64,000 nucleotides of DNA from Filobasidium wieringae (GCA_001600055.1 BCIV01000010.1:124001-188000); one strand, 5' to 3'. Shown: positions 34,963 through 48,015, counted from the first letter of the stretch. The notes: generated by a model not told the origin, from the sequence alone. Made by a program: numbers and translations.

Positions 34963-36492
34963 AGCAGATTCCCATCTCGCTCCAACTCAACATCGCTTAG
35001 AGCTGTATCAAAGCAAGACCGTTATAATTAGGATAGACTGTATCTATCGACGTGAACACTGTATCAGAATGTTATTTATGGATGAAGTTCGGTGCGCCGC
35101 GTGGAGTTTCAGTCTCACCGTGGTCCCGAGCACGGCCATCTCATTTGGGTCGAGATCCTGCTGTCTATCGGATCAGTTGAGCGTTTGCGTACACGATACT
35201 CCTGGCGCTCTAGGTGACCGTGAACAACCTGCAGTACATGTCCAACCTGGAGGTGGTGTAGGGTATATGGACGGTGGAGAACTTGGTTGAGTCGGTCGAG
35301 GTGTACTGGACCACAATGTTCGTTCATCTCGAGGGTCTCGTACTGAGAGGCCTTCTTGAACACCTCGGCCTTCGACGTGGTGTCAAGAAGTCTCTGCTTG
35401 TTCTTGATCAAGGGGAGCAACATGTAGATGAAGCACCTCCCCAATCGGCCCGATGCTGTGCTTCTCGAACAGCTCGAACAGGCCGTCCCTGTAAGTGCGG
35501 GAGTTTCTCAACCCAAACCTGGCAAGAGACCCCTCCTTGGCAATTTTGACGATCTCGGCGAACGAGGCCGCGGAGATCGACATCGTCTTACCGGAGTCCT
35601 TGATGGTGATGAACATCTCGAGCTACTCTATGTTGTGGTAGGAGTTGAAAATAAGCTAATTTAAGGAAGAACTTTGTGTGATAATGAAGAGGGGCAGATC
35701 ATAAAGTGGCAGCGAATGATAAAAATGAAGAGGTGGCAAATACGTTCGATCGACGGAAGAAGCGGACATCCGATAAATATCCATCGTCGATCGTCAAAGC
35801 CTAGAGTCCTATGTGTCCTAGGAGGTCAAGCCAGCCAGTTGCTCAAAGTAGCCCTGCTTACAATTGGCAATGCTAGGAACAACATCACGTGGTCTAGCTT
35901 GGGCAGGGGCGCAACCCCTATGGATGACACGGGCAAGCTGTCTATCGAGAAATGTGGAGAACACCTCTTCATCTCTATAAACATGCCGCACCCTGGGTAC
36001 TTTGCCTATAATCCCACGCTTCAAGCAGTACTCTTCCCTCTGTACTCAACTGGCGCGAGCTTGGTCATCTTGGCCCAGGCCTTGGTCGCCAGTTGGCCAC
36101 GATGGAACAGTACCAAAGATGTCCAGCGGGCATTTCAAGCGATTCGCGCTCTTGATACAGAAACCAGGCTCGAAGAGCAGATGTGATCCATTCGCAACCG
36201 AGCACCGAGACGACTAGCGGGGATAGGAGCACGAGTACGAACATCGTATCGAATCGATCGGGGTCTGCCAAGACCGGTAGCCAGACCCTTCAAGGCCGAA
36301 GCATTCCATCCTAGCCGGCGTGATGACCGGGCTCGTCATCCAGGAACGAGAAAGTATGATGACGATCGCATGTATATTCATTCCGTGGTATCTATATATC
36401 CCAACCTCTTGTCCTGTAACGTGTATGCAATGCTTTACCCGGGTCACGCCGACCCGTACTCCATGTCCCGCCGCCGCCGCTGCTGCTATTCC
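34963..36492. other. gene-poor stretch between MFS exporter and DUF3431 gene
   Basis: These 1530 bases contain the broken minus-strand coding remnant described separately (35210-35616). A 170-residue open frame on the plus strand (35674-36186) and a hydrophobic frame on the minus strand (36065-36271) overlap each other. Neither has splice support or a family match, so I leave both uncalled. The terminators of both flanking genes must lie here. Confidence 0.35.
35210..35616 (-). pseudogene. frame-broken coding remnant, unknown protein
   Basis: Three successive minus-strand frames look coding by codon bias (mostly C or G at third positions). Frame one runs from ATG 35616 (MFITIKDSGKTMSIS... 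to FEKHSIG). Frame two carries IKNKQRLLDTTSKAEVFKKASQYETLEMNE. Frame three carries VVQYTSTDSTKFSTVHIPY to TAG at 35210-35212. Passing from one to the next needs a +1 shift each time, near 35450 and near 35315. No GT-AG intron of normal length fits; the only candidate at the first junction is 34 bases. It may be a decayed gene, two sequencing indels, or less likely a shifted translation product. I do not recognise the protein. Confidence 0.35.
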
Positions 36493-39110
36493 CTACGAAT
36501 CCTCTCCGTCATCCAAACACTCGCAGCTCGAATTACTACCCTCCCCACACTCGCTCGTCAACGTCAACTGGGAGCATCGAAAGATGGCGGGCCAACTCCT
36601 CTCCAACCAATGTCCTAAGACCCGTCCAGTCGGACTCGACATCAGTGCACTCATGCTCGGGGCAGAGAGAGAGGGACTCACCATGCGTCGGATCACTGGG
36701 GGCGGTGTTCCAATACCCTTCCTTCCAGATCCAAGCCTTGGGATGGGACGAACCGGGTCGCACGTCAAAGTAATCCAACAAGTTCTGGTACGTCCTGAGC
36801 GGGGTCTGTAGGATCCTCTTTTTGGAGACGACGAATTGACCGGCCCAAGTGACCTGTCCGATGAGGGCGGCGGCGGCGGTTTTCAGCATCTCTGTCTGTC
36901 ATTCCCGCTCATCCATCACCCCCGCCGAGACTCACGGTAAACCCGGTAGGTGGACAGAGTTCTCCCTGAAACATACTATAAATCCCCGAGATCCTCGGGA
37001 AACCCATACCATGAGAATCCTTCTCCCCGCCCTCGGCGGAGCAGGTGGCGTTCAAGTACGGTCCGAGGGAGATGAACCCTACGTTCTTCCTTATCCTTCC
37101 CAATCGGGGGTGAGCGACGTGTTCCCAGGCGAGGTGCGGTTGGAGGAAGATGGTCGTTTGCGCCAATGGCAAGTTTGGATTATCGTATTTCCTCACGATA
37201 TGTTGCTGTCCATGTCCATGTCGCAAAGCCGCATCAGTCCATGGCCAACCGACTTACCTCCCCAACCCGTGTGAACGTACCAAATAAGTCTCCCCCTCCC
37301 TCCCCAAATTGTTCAACAACACCACCTCATCCGCGCCCGCCTCCCTCCTGACCCTGCCAATCTCCAGCACCTGCGCGCCATCGAGTTTCTTGTTATAGAT
37401 GGTCACCCAGGTGGAAGCGAGCGGTGGTAAGGCCCGTTTGATCGTGGAGATGGTATGCGCCAGTGTCTCCGTGGGTTCGTCGTAGTGACTGATCGCTCTG
37501 TTGTACGCAAACGCAGGGCCGATCGAATAGATCAATTCCCGACCCTCGATCCACAGCGCGGTGAACAGTGAAAACGTACAGTTCGAAATCCACCACCCCC
37601 GGCCCCACCCCCAAACCCCACCCTCCCATCCTGCCCCTCCCCCTGACCCCTTGTGCACCCCATCTCAACCCCCCCAAACCGAGCGCGACGAAAAGACCAG
37701 CGAGGCAACGTCTCCTCCACCCCGCCGCTCGTTCTCGTTCCTGGTCGTGCTTCAGGAGGGGGTCGAACGACAGATCCGGTCCTGATCCCGTCGTCTGCTC
37801 CGTCTCGCCATCGCCATCGCCATCGCCATCGCCATCGCCATAGGGGTTCGGGCCGAGAGCCCATCCCAACCCCCCCACAAGGACGGGGACCAGCCAATAC
37901 GTCCCTCTGAGCGGGTACCCATGCAAGACCCCCTTGGCTCCTCCGAAGAGGAAGAGACCTAGGAGTCCGGTGATGATCAGGGCGGAGTACCTCTTTCTTC
38001 GGTCCGTCTCGGCCTCTTTAATCTTAGCTGTGCTTGTGCTTGTGGATGTGCTTGTGGATGTGGACGTATGCCGAGGTCGAGACGGGGGAAAAACCCGCAC
38101 CCGCCTGAAACCCAGGACGATCAGTCCCAACCCGACGACCGCCCAGAACCCGGGAGAAGGGGGTAGGGGGAGGGGGAATGAGCTGCTTGTCGCGTCGGAA
38201 TCGAGGTGGGGGTTGAGGTTTGGGTTGGAGGAGCGCGAGGAGGAGGAGGAGGAGGGGTGGAAGGGGATGAGCAGGGTGCTTAGTGCTAGACCGATCTGTC
38301 CGGGTGTAGCACAGTGGTTGGGGGTTTGGCAATAAGAACGTGAATGAGAATATGAATGAGAATATGAATATAAATCTGGATGTGATTGTGGAACGTACCA
38401 GATCCCCGTTCCCCGCGTTCTCTCCGTTCCCACCCGCGCTCATTCCCAGATCCAGCGGCACGAACCCCAGCGCACAAACGACGAGTGAACACAGGACGGC
38501 GTTCCACCCCGTCCACCCTCCGTGCCCCTGCGTGGTGCTCAAGAACAGATAGGTCGTGCTCAACACCGCGTCCACCCGTCTCGACGGATTCCCCAGGGTC
38601 TGCAGCACGAAGTAAAGCAAAGCAAAGCAAAGCACGCAGCGCAGCGCAACAGGTCAGTCATCAGTCAGTGTCAGCGGGGGAATGAGACCCAAGAAGAAGA
38701 AGAAGGAAGGGAGATGGACTGACGAGGAACAACAACCCGATGGAAGGATCGGTCGTACAGCTAAAGGTCCATACCAACCCGGTCCACCTGAGGGTCTCTA
38801 CCGTCGCCCGTGCCCATAACTTGGGGTCGAACGTGGACGCGGACGCGGACGTCGAGGTCGAGGTCGAGGTCTGCTCCCCATGCCCGAACTCGTCCTCCGC
38901 GTGATCGAGTTGATCGAGCTTGAACGACCTGTATTTCCAATAGGCGACGATCCGGGGAGAGACCCAACGGGCGGCCGAGAGGGCGGGGACGATGAAGGGT
39001 GAGAGGGAGGGGTGGGAGGACGTGAGGTGGATCAGGGTGAGGAGGAAGAGCGGGGTGGGGAATTGGTCCACCACGAACGAGGTGGATTTGTCATCCAGGG
39101 CGAACCTCAT
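36493..39110 (-). CDS. multi-pass membrane protein with C-terminal DUF3431 domain
   Basis: Seven exons: 39110-38724, 38599-38399, 38295-37580, 37497-37281, 37205-36936, 36889-36682, 36614-36493; 706 residues. Residues 1 to about 435 hold several hydrophobic helices (LFLLTLIHL, FWAVVGLGLIVLGF, YSALIITGLLGLFLFGGA, YWLVPVLVGGLGWAL) separated by low-complexity Ser/Thr, Ser/Pro and (Gly-Asp)n linkers. Residues about 436-690 match DUF3431: TWVTIYNK, LLNNLGREGETYL, QHIVRKYD, TTIFLQPH, the VTWAGQFVVSKKRIL block and a closing HWLERSWPAIF. DUF3431 has no established activity; its layout is reminiscent of glycosyltransferase-like folds, which is inference. The gene is divergent from UDP-galactopyranose mutase and shares its high GC. 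Codon-level repeats explain some alternative frames. Confidence 0.82.
37808..37842. repeat. CCATCG hexamer microsatellite
   Basis: About six tandem CCATCG units code on the minus strand for an alternating Gly-Asp tract in the linker of the DUF3431 membrane protein. Similar short tandem tracts (AGCACA-type, 38030-38065) code for alternating Ser-Thr in the same exon. Confidence 0.8.
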
Positions 39111-39619
39111 CGTCGCCGGTCGTCCGCGGTGATCGTTGTTGTGGTTCTAGAACGATCTCTCAAGGTGAAACATGAAAACTCAGGACGATCATCCGAACAT
39201 CAACGATCACTGAGATGAAATCCACACCCGCAAGCTACAGGAGCTCGCTCAACCAGTCCCTCGCTCATCACGTGACCCAACCCTCACTCCCCTCGTTTCC
39301 CCCGTTCCTGACCGAGCCAAGCGTGACCCCCCTTGGTCGCGGTCGTTCGGCGTGCGGCAGAGCGGCAGAGAGAGCGAATGAACACCGAATGGAAGCCGCA
39401 GGAGAGAGCGCGGGCGTGACGCGTTGATGAAACCGTCGCGTGTGTTTTCTAACCGAGGTTCACTCCGCAGGTGCGCAGGGGCTAAAAGTTGCTGTAAAGA
39501 GTGTGTTCTGTTGTGTTGTGTCGGTGCGTCGATGTTGCGTTGACATCCTTTCCAACGGTCGATCGTCCAAAGTGATCTACAACGCTCGTGCCACCTGCCC
39601 CTGTTTCACCAGCACCACC
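39111..39619. promoter_or_regulatory. bidirectional promoter, DUF3431 gene / UDP-galactopyranose mutase
   Basis: Both start codons face away from this 509-base region. CACGTG lies at 39269-39274 and ACGCGT (MCB-like) at 39419-39424. The frame at 39440 runs into the mutase N-terminus, but the first ATG of that frame is at 39620, so the upstream part is taken as leader. Confidence 0.4.
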
Positions 39620-41580
<1,961 letters not shown>

Positions 41581-41895
41581 AGTCGAGTCGAGTCGAGTGG
41601 CGTCAAGTGGAGGGACGGAGGACGGACGGTTTTGAGGTTGGGCGGGATGGAGAGGGACGATCATTGCGTACTCGTAGAGAGAGGCGATGAGCAGAGGTCA
41701 TTTGCGTAGAGAGACACGATAAGCATAGGTCATTGCGATTACGTTTGTACCATTAGAGACAGGAATGAAATCATGTTCTGGAGCTCGGCGAGAGAGGGGT
41801 TACAATTTATATTACAGGCGCGCGTTTCACTCAAAGTCTGTGTCGCTTTGCTAGCTAAGGAGAAGGAAGAGTCAATCTCCGTATCACTCTGCTAG
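41581..41895. other. convergent 3' region with short tandem repeats
   Basis: Between the mutase stop and the stop of the coiled-coil gene lie an imperfect tandem duplication of about 32 bases (CGTAGAGAGA...AGGTCATT, 41672-41737) and two spaced copies of a TCTGCTAGCTAA-like element (about 41848 and 41887). The mutase stop is followed by GTCGA pentamer repeats at 41583-41596. No gene is supported. Confidence 0.45.
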
Positions 41896-42837
41896 CTAAA
41901 GTGAGGAGATGTACAGGCCCTTCTCGGAGTCGATGCCTGCTCGTCGAAAATCGATCTTCAAGGAATCTGCTACTCGTCGAGCCTCTCTATTCAGGTGGAT
42001 GTACAGGTCCTTGTCGGGGTCGATGCCTGCTCGTCGAAGCTCGATATTCATGGAAAATGCTGCTCGTCGAGTCACGTCATCCAGGGACTGGTTAACCAGT
42101 CGTTGGAAGGACTTGCGGTTCACATTGGCTGGCTTTTCGAGAATTGAGTCGATATCTTCAAGCTCTGCCGTTGCCTTGCAGAACAATGCCATACGTATCA
42201 AGTCTTTGCGCGACTTTGGTCTTACTCGATGCTCTTCAGCAGCTTTCCTCTCTCGTTCAGCAGCTTCTCTTTCCTCTTGCTCCGATGCCATCCGCGCCCT
42301 GATCCCTGCTGCTGACTTAGCACCTCTTTTCTCGGAGTTCAGATCCCGAAAAGCCCGTTGTAAATCGTGGGCAAGCCTGCGGTTCTTCATTTGCTCAGAG
42401 GCAAGTGCCTCGTCTGCCACAGCTTTTGTGGCTGATTCTGCTGCGAAGGCCGCATTGACTGTAGCCAACTCGCTTATAAGCCTCTTGATGTGCTCAAGAC
42501 TCTTGATGTGCTCATCCCTCTCAGCCAGCTCCACCTGGTGTGCTGCGTCCCTCTCAGTCAGCTCCGATTTGAGAACTGCATTCCTCTCCTTGGACTCGTT
42601 CAACTCTGTCTCGAGCGTCGTATTTCGATCTATGATCGTAGTCAAGTCCGAGATGAGCGCATTCTTTCGGCCGGTCCTTGTAGCACCTTCAGTCTCGGCA
42701 AAGGAAACAACCTCTGCTTGTGATCTTTGAAGTGAATCCTGGGGGATGCTGTCGCACGTATCTTTCGTCTCGTACATCGCCCGGCCTCCGGAAGTGTTGG
42801 GACCATGCTGGATGGCGAGCTGGGAACATGAAGACAT
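41896..42837 (-). CDS. intronless coiled-coil orphan with C-terminal repeat
   Basis: A single open exon of 313 residues from ATG 42837 (MSSCSQLAIQHG) to TAG at 41896. An upstream extension of the frame has no ATG. Residues about 60-240 are almost continuous heptads (ELNESKERNAVLKSELTERD, EQEEREAAERERKAAEEH), so a long coiled coil is expected. The C-terminus ends in two copies of a 30-residue unit, RRAGIDPDKDLYIHLN and RRAGIDSEKGLYISSL being their ends. The DNA of these copies is a 90-base in-frame tandem duplication (41909-42088). Smaller duplications lie inside the coiled coil. No family is recognised. Lack of introns and repeat growth set it apart from all its neighbours and suggest a young or fast-evolving gene. 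Confidence 0.65.
   Translation of the reverse strand: MSSCSQLAIQHGPNTSGGRAMYETKDTCDSIPQDSLQRSQAEVVSFAETEGATRTGRKNALISDLTTIIDRNTTLETELNESKERNAVLKSELTERDAAHQVELAERDEHIKSLEHIKRLISELATVNAAFAAESATKAVADEALASEQMKNRRLAHDLQRAFRDLNSEKRGAKSAAGIRARMASEQEEREAAERERKAAEEHRVRPKSRKDLIRMALFCKATAELEDIDSILEKPANVNRKSFQRLVNQSLDDVTRRAAFSMNIELRRAGIDPDKDLYIHLNREARRVADSLKIDFRRAGIDSEKGLYISSL
41909..42088 (-). repeat. 90-base in-frame tandem duplication
   Basis: Copy A at 41909-41998 and copy B at 41999-42088 share most positions (both begin ATGTACAGG on the plus strand and contain GTCGATGCCTGCTCGTCGAA). The period of exactly 90 bases keeps the frame and adds 30 residues to the coiled-coil protein. Confidence 0.85.
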
Positions 42838-43108
42838 GATATACCTACGTAGAGTATTGCGTGGTGTTTCTGTGTAGGTTGTTGTGTTGAGGAGCAAGTG
42901 TTGTGATATTGTGATCCAAAGGAGGAGGACTTGAATTGATGAGGAGCGGGCCAATCAAGTCTGCGACCGTGAAACGGAAACGATTAGCATCCGAACTATT
43001 ATGACGCGAGCAAGTGGGATCACCAGAATTTCCAGAAACCATCGAATCTGTGAGGTCTATGATCTATCATTTGGCATTTGTGCTTGTACGACTGACAGCC
43101 ACACAAAG

Positions 43109-44909
43109 ATGCCTGCCGCTACTCCCTCTATCCTTCCCACAGGTGCTCTTACCTTACCGAACAAGCCGTACATCTTGACGTTGACTCCCCACTTGACCTC
43201 GTCTGGATCTCATCTGCTTCTCACTCATCCTTCGCCGGAAATCAGCATCGTAGATGCGCAAACGCTTCAACTCGTGGACAAGCTCAAGGGAGGACATTCG
43301 AGAGATGTCAGCTGTGTAGTGACGAGTACTAGTGCCAGTACCGACCCTATAGGTCAAGGTGGATTCGCGAATGAAGGAAATATCTGGAGTGCTGGAGTGG
43401 ATGCGAATGTGATTCGATGGGATGAGAGATCTAGACGTCCTGGGCAAACAATCAAGGGTGAGCACAGCAGGTTCTGATACTATATTATGTCTGATAACGA
43501 ATTCTTGTTCACAGCTGGCATCCGAGGCAGACCTATCCCACTGCTTTCCATGGCAATTCACGAATCCTCAAACCTCCTCGTAACAGGAACAGAAGTGGCT
43601 TCCTCCGAGTCGCACCTCATCTTCTACGACACTCGGTCCTCTGTCCAACCTCTCTATATCCACAGCACCACTCACAGTGACGATATAACTACCCTTGCAT
43701 TCCTCCCTCCCACCTCATCTTATGCTCCTCCTCTTGCTGCGAACGCTTCATCTTCTATGCCTACACCTCCCACTTTGTTGCTCTCAGGATCAACAGACGG
43801 GTTACTCTCTTTGACGAATCCGAAAGAACCAGACGAGGAGGAAGCCTTTTACGGAGCAGAAGCACTAGACGGATCGGTTGCTAAAGCCGGATGGTACCGA
43901 ACGTTAGTTGACGAGAAGGATAAACACGGGAAGAAGAAGAAGAGCAAGAGGCAGGGCTTGAAGGTCTGGGGAAGGAGTGATATGGATAGTGTGGGGACTT
44001 GGGAAATGGGAAGAGGAGAAACCGGAGATATCGAGGTCAGTTTGCGCAAGTTGATCAGCCTAGCGATACCTCTAGCTGCCAACTGAACCCGCTGCTTTAT
44101 CAGCTACAAAGTCCCTTCCTTCACCCAACGCAAACTTTCAAGCATCTTACTCTTTCTATGAGCCCTTCCTCGTCCCAGGGAAAGAAGTCTCACATCGTCT
44201 CGCAAGAACCAGAAACTGCCGAAGAGGAACAAACTCGAAAACGATCAGGAAAGCTTAGGGTAGACTACTTGATCGATGTGATGAGTACCCTCGGAGTCAA
44301 CGATACTAGCGGAGAAAGTATCGCGGCTGTAGGGAGCAACGAGTAAGTGTGATGCTAGGTCTGTCATAAGTGAAATTGCTGATTCATGCGTTCATGTACA
44401 TAGTGGTGACATCGTATTGATGCACCACGTAGCAGAAGGTAAAGGTGGGTCTGGTCCAGGCCGATACGAGCCTTCCATGTTCCTCCGTACACCTCAGGAG
44501 GGTGCCGGGGTAGGTCATAAAGACGTGATCAGGAGCATGTGGCATGACGTTCGAGTAAGTCGCGTAATTTATCGTCTTTATGGTCGTTTTTTTGTGTGAT
44601 TCGATTTTTTTTTCGATTGTTTCTCTCTTTTAGTCTCAAGTGCTTTATACTGGGTCAGAGGACGGCGTCCTTGCAGGATGGTCCCTCCCGGATCTATCCG
44701 AGATACGAACCGGTGATAGAGATCACGATGACGATGGTGGAGACGGAAGGGAGGATATTGATTCCGCCGACGAAGATGAGAACGACGGGATGGATGTTGA
44801 CGAAGATGAAGAAGAGAGCAGCGATGACGATGAGGTAGTTTTCGGAGGGAAAAGAGGTGCGAGCGAGGTACTAGGCTCAGGGTCGGGGGGGAAGAGGAGG
44901 AAGTGGTGA
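43109..44909 (+). CDS. WD40 repeat protein, WDR89-like
   Basis: Five exons: 43109-43457, 43515-44035, 44104-44342, 44404-44554, 44634-44909; 511 residues. WD-type blades are readable: HSRDVSCVVTS...NIWSAGVDANVIRWDERS, SHLIFYDTRS, HSDDITTLAFLP...TLLLSGSTDGLLSLTNP, GSNDGDIVLMHHV, and a final VIRSMWHDV...QVLYTGSEDGVLAGWSLP. The last block and the small number of blades resemble WDR89. A Lys-rich insert (KHGKKKKSKRQ) lies near 265, and the tail is a long Asp/Glu run ending in KRRKW, suggesting a nuclear or nucleolar protein. WDR89 has no well-defined function, so the role is open. It shares a 271-base divergent promoter with the coiled-coil orphan. Confidence 0.85.
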
Positions 44910-45344
44910 AAGGCTTGAACGCTGCTTCTGTTGCAGGACCAGGTAGTATCGATCATGAAACCTAAGTGATGTGATTCCGAGCGACGCGCTTCAATATTGC
45001 CCCGCTTCAATCTGGTCACAGGATCTCATCTTACATAGGCAAAAGACCAAAAGAAAGAGAAGCTAGACATTAAATTCAAGGTGGTACGTCGTAGGTTGAC
45101 AGACAGGGTGTTGTTATTGAGCGGAAAGCAGGCAGATCGAGGAGGAGAGAGGGATTGCACCTCACATAGCATCCTTACGTTTCTCGATCGCTCTTAGCAT
45201 ATAAATATCTCGTAACCTAGTGATACCTCTGGGCTAAGTCAAAAGGTTATAGGTGAAATGTTTCCAGTACCTTGCATAATCATAAACCGAAGCCGTCATT
45301 AATTCTCATTAGACAAGATTTCACCTCCTATCACAGACCATAAT
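44910..45344. other. convergent 3' region
   Basis: This 435-base gap holds the terminators of the WD40 gene and the hydrophilin-like gene. It is AT-rich, with no gene or repeat recognised. Confidence 0.4.
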
Positions 45345-47363
45345 CTAAAGGGGCCTGCCGGCAGTACCGGGGGTATGGTGAGAGCCAGCGACGGCACCAG
45401 CCTGGCCTTTCAAGTGTTCGGCTTCAATGACCTTGGCTTCACCCTTGGCAACCTGGAAGTAAACGAAATCATCCATTCAATCAGCCAAGGTGATACCAAA
45501 GGAGAAAGCAACACGTAAACGTACCATTCCCTTCATGTGCAAGACCCCACCGATCTTCTCCTGCATATGACCGCTCTTCTCCATCTTCTCAGCCTCTTTC
45601 AACTTGGTCTCGTCAACGATCCCGCTAGAGTGACCGGGCTTGACAGCGCTCGAAGCGGCAGCGCCAGTGGCGGTCTTGTGTCCTACGCCGTGATCGTCTA
45701 CGTGAGAACGAGTAGGGTTTGAGCCGAGAGTGTGGTTACCTTCCTTCAAACCGGTTCCGTGAGTACCGTAAGAGTCGTTGCCATATGCTCCGGTAGTAGA
45801 GCCGGGCTTGACGGCGGATCCTACGGTCGCGCCAGTAGCGGTCTTGTGAACGTCACCGTGGTCATCGACATGAGAACGTCCAGCGTGATCGGGCTTGACG
45901 GCAGAACCGACAGCAGCGCCAGTAGTAGTGGAGTGTCGAGCACCGTGATCATCGTAGTGGCTTTGTCCAGCGTGATCAGGCTTGACAGCGGATCCGACGG
46001 CGGCACCAGCACCGGTAGTGTGACGAGCACCGTGATCATCTAAATGACCCTGGCGAGTTCGGTCACCCAAAAGGGCGCCAGTACCGGAAGAATGAGTCAA
46101 TCCACCGTGAGTACCGTGAGTGGTTCCACCGGTCGCAAGAGGGTAGTCAGAGGTGACCAAAGGCGCGGTAGATCGATCGATAGGGGGATGAGCGCTCGGA
46201 ACTTCTCCCAAATGGGTCTGAGGAGTGGCGTGACTTCCACGAGCACCGGTAGGGTGCAAAGCGCTGTCTACCTTGGCAGTGAGACCGGATTTGTGAGCGT
46301 CGCCTTGGTTATCGTAGTGGACCTGGTTGGAACCGTGAGTGTTACCGAGTCCAGTACCGGTAGAGTGAGTTCCATGCGAACCAGTCAAGCCGGTACCAGT
46401 GTTATGAGAACCGGTAAGCCCGGTAGTGTTGTGAGAACCAGTCAACCCGTTGTTGTGAGAGTCGTTGTATCCGGTGTTATGAGTACCATGGGTACCGGTC
46501 AATCCGGTGTTCGAGTTATAGTTGTCGTTCAAACCAGTGTTGTGAGTACCATGAGTACCGGTGAGTCCAATACCGTGAGTACCAGTCATTCCAGTACCGT
46601 GAGTACCGGTCAAGTTGGAATCGTGGTTCCCGGTCAATCCGGTCCCGTGAGTTCCATGGTTTCCAGTCAACCCGGTTCCAGTGGTTCCTACGCTTCCTCC
46701 CTGACCTCCATGCCTTCCGTACCCCTCATCCAACCCGGTTCCCTGCCTCGATCCGGTCAAACCAGTGGCGTAACTTCCGGGAACCTCTCCACCAGCGAGT
46801 CCAGTACCGGTGTTGGTAGTGTCCCGAGTAGGAGTATAATGAGTGGGGTTGTTTCCACCGGGAATGAGGTCGGCGGCTTTGGCAGCGAGAGCGGAGTCGT
46901 GAGGGTTTCCGTGCTTGTCGAAGAAAGCACCGGTGGTAGGGTTGTGAGAACCCTGGTTCAAGGGGTTGGAAGTGGTCGATCCGGCGTGAGTGGGACCGGT
47001 ATGAGTTCCGGTGTGGGTGCCAGTGTGAGTTCCGGTGTGAGTGCCGGTCATTCCTGGTTTAGTGTGTTCACCAGTTCCTGTCATTCCGAAAAGACAATCT
47101 CATCAGCACAAGTAAAGGATGGTCAGAATCCACAACGGGAACACACCTGGAACGTGCTGCCCTGCAACGTATCCACCGGTACCACCAACGTGATGATCGG
47201 TGATCCCCTGTCCGGTCTGACCGTGAGCGTTGACCTCAGGAGAGTTGTTATATCCAGTACCGGAGACGGGACCGGAGCCAACAGCGTGAGTTCCACCGGT
47301 AGTACCAGTAGGGTGGGTGGTGGAGTGAGTAGTATCGTCTTTCTTTCCGAATCCGAGAACCAT
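45345..47363 (-). CDS. hydrophilin/LEA-like repeat protein
   Basis: Exons 47363-47147, 47077-45525, 45452-45345; 625 residues. The protein is extremely rich in Gly, Thr, His, Asn and Ser and almost lacks large hydrophobic residues. The first half is built from GTHGTGLTG-type units. Through the second half runs a degenerate unit of about 30 residues, DDHGxxHxxxxGAAVGSAVKP, in four clear copies, with two older copies (FDKHGNPHDSALAAKAADL and YDNQGDAHKSGLTAKVDS). The C-terminal 60 residues differ: a charged amphipathic helix (KLKEAEKMEKSGHMQEKIGG, then VAKGEAKVIEAEHLKGQ). This composition is typical of desiccation- or stress-induced hydrophilins. Expression under stress is inferred, not shown. 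A TATATAA element lies at 47473-47480, about 110 bases upstream. The large plus-strand open frame opposite it is a mirror of the repeat codons. Confidence 0.82.
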
Positions 47364-48015
47364 GATGATAGCTTTGTTTGAGTTTGATGTGTGGGTTGTA
47401 GAGGTATTAGCGTAATTGCTTGAGTTGCAGATGAGAAGGGCAGATGGGAGGCGACTTGAGATGTTGATCTGCTTATATAACAATTTGTTGATCCTTTGCA
47501 ACTGCGCAAAGCTCAAGAGTCGACACGAGTTGCGAGTTGATCATGTCGTCATTCTCAAGAACTCTACTCGTTCGCATGTGACGTCAATCGCGACCAGCTG
47601 AAACACCGGGTAAATTCCGTTCATTGTCCTTCCGCGGGCCGGCCGGCTCATCCGCGTGGCGTTCCATGGTGAAACGCGGATCAATCGCTGTGACGCCAAC
47701 GTAAAGAAGGATCTACTTGTTCTCTCACTGCGAGACGCACGGGGACTTGGCGCTGATTAAGTTTCGCTAGCGTGGATTAGCGATGAAACATCAGAAAGGA
47801 AGAGGTGAGTGGCGTTCGTCAAAGAAAGAGGAGGATCCGTCGCAGCGAAAGGTAGCATGACCTCATCTTTTGGTTGACTGATGTTCCCTTGCGTTCCGCC
47901 TCCTTGTGCCCGCACGAAATTGTTAGATAGCTTTGCGATAAGATTTCGACCTGGGGCACCACTCGCATTGACACCTCTCAATTTTGCTCTCCTAGAGCTC
48001 CTATCACTATCGACC
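47364..48015. promoter_or_regulatory. divergent promoter region with TATA box
   Basis: These 652 bases separate the hydrophilin-like gene (-) from the small gene (+). TTATATAA lies at 47473-47480, and a GC-rich palindromic patch (CCGCGGGCCGGCCGG) near 47633-47648. An 86-codon minus-strand frame (47757-48017) overlaps the start codon of the plus gene and is not called. Confidence 0.35.

Noticed and set aside
35674..36186. A 170-codon plus-strand frame with a hydrophobic stretch
   Set aside because: It has a basic random-looking start, no family resemblance and overlapping frames of similar quality on the other strand.
41909..42730. A 273-codon plus-strand frame with Ser/Arg repeats
   Set aside because: It is antisense to the coiled-coil gene. 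The minus strand has heptads and a consistent stop; neither strand has introns, so some doubt remains, but the minus-strand heptad pattern is stronger.
46044..47381. A 445-codon plus-strand open frame rich in Ser, Thr, Val and Gly
   Set aside because: It is the exact antisense of the hydrophilin-like repeats; the repeat codons keep the opposite frame open. No ATG context or splice support exists, and the minus strand has coherent exons.
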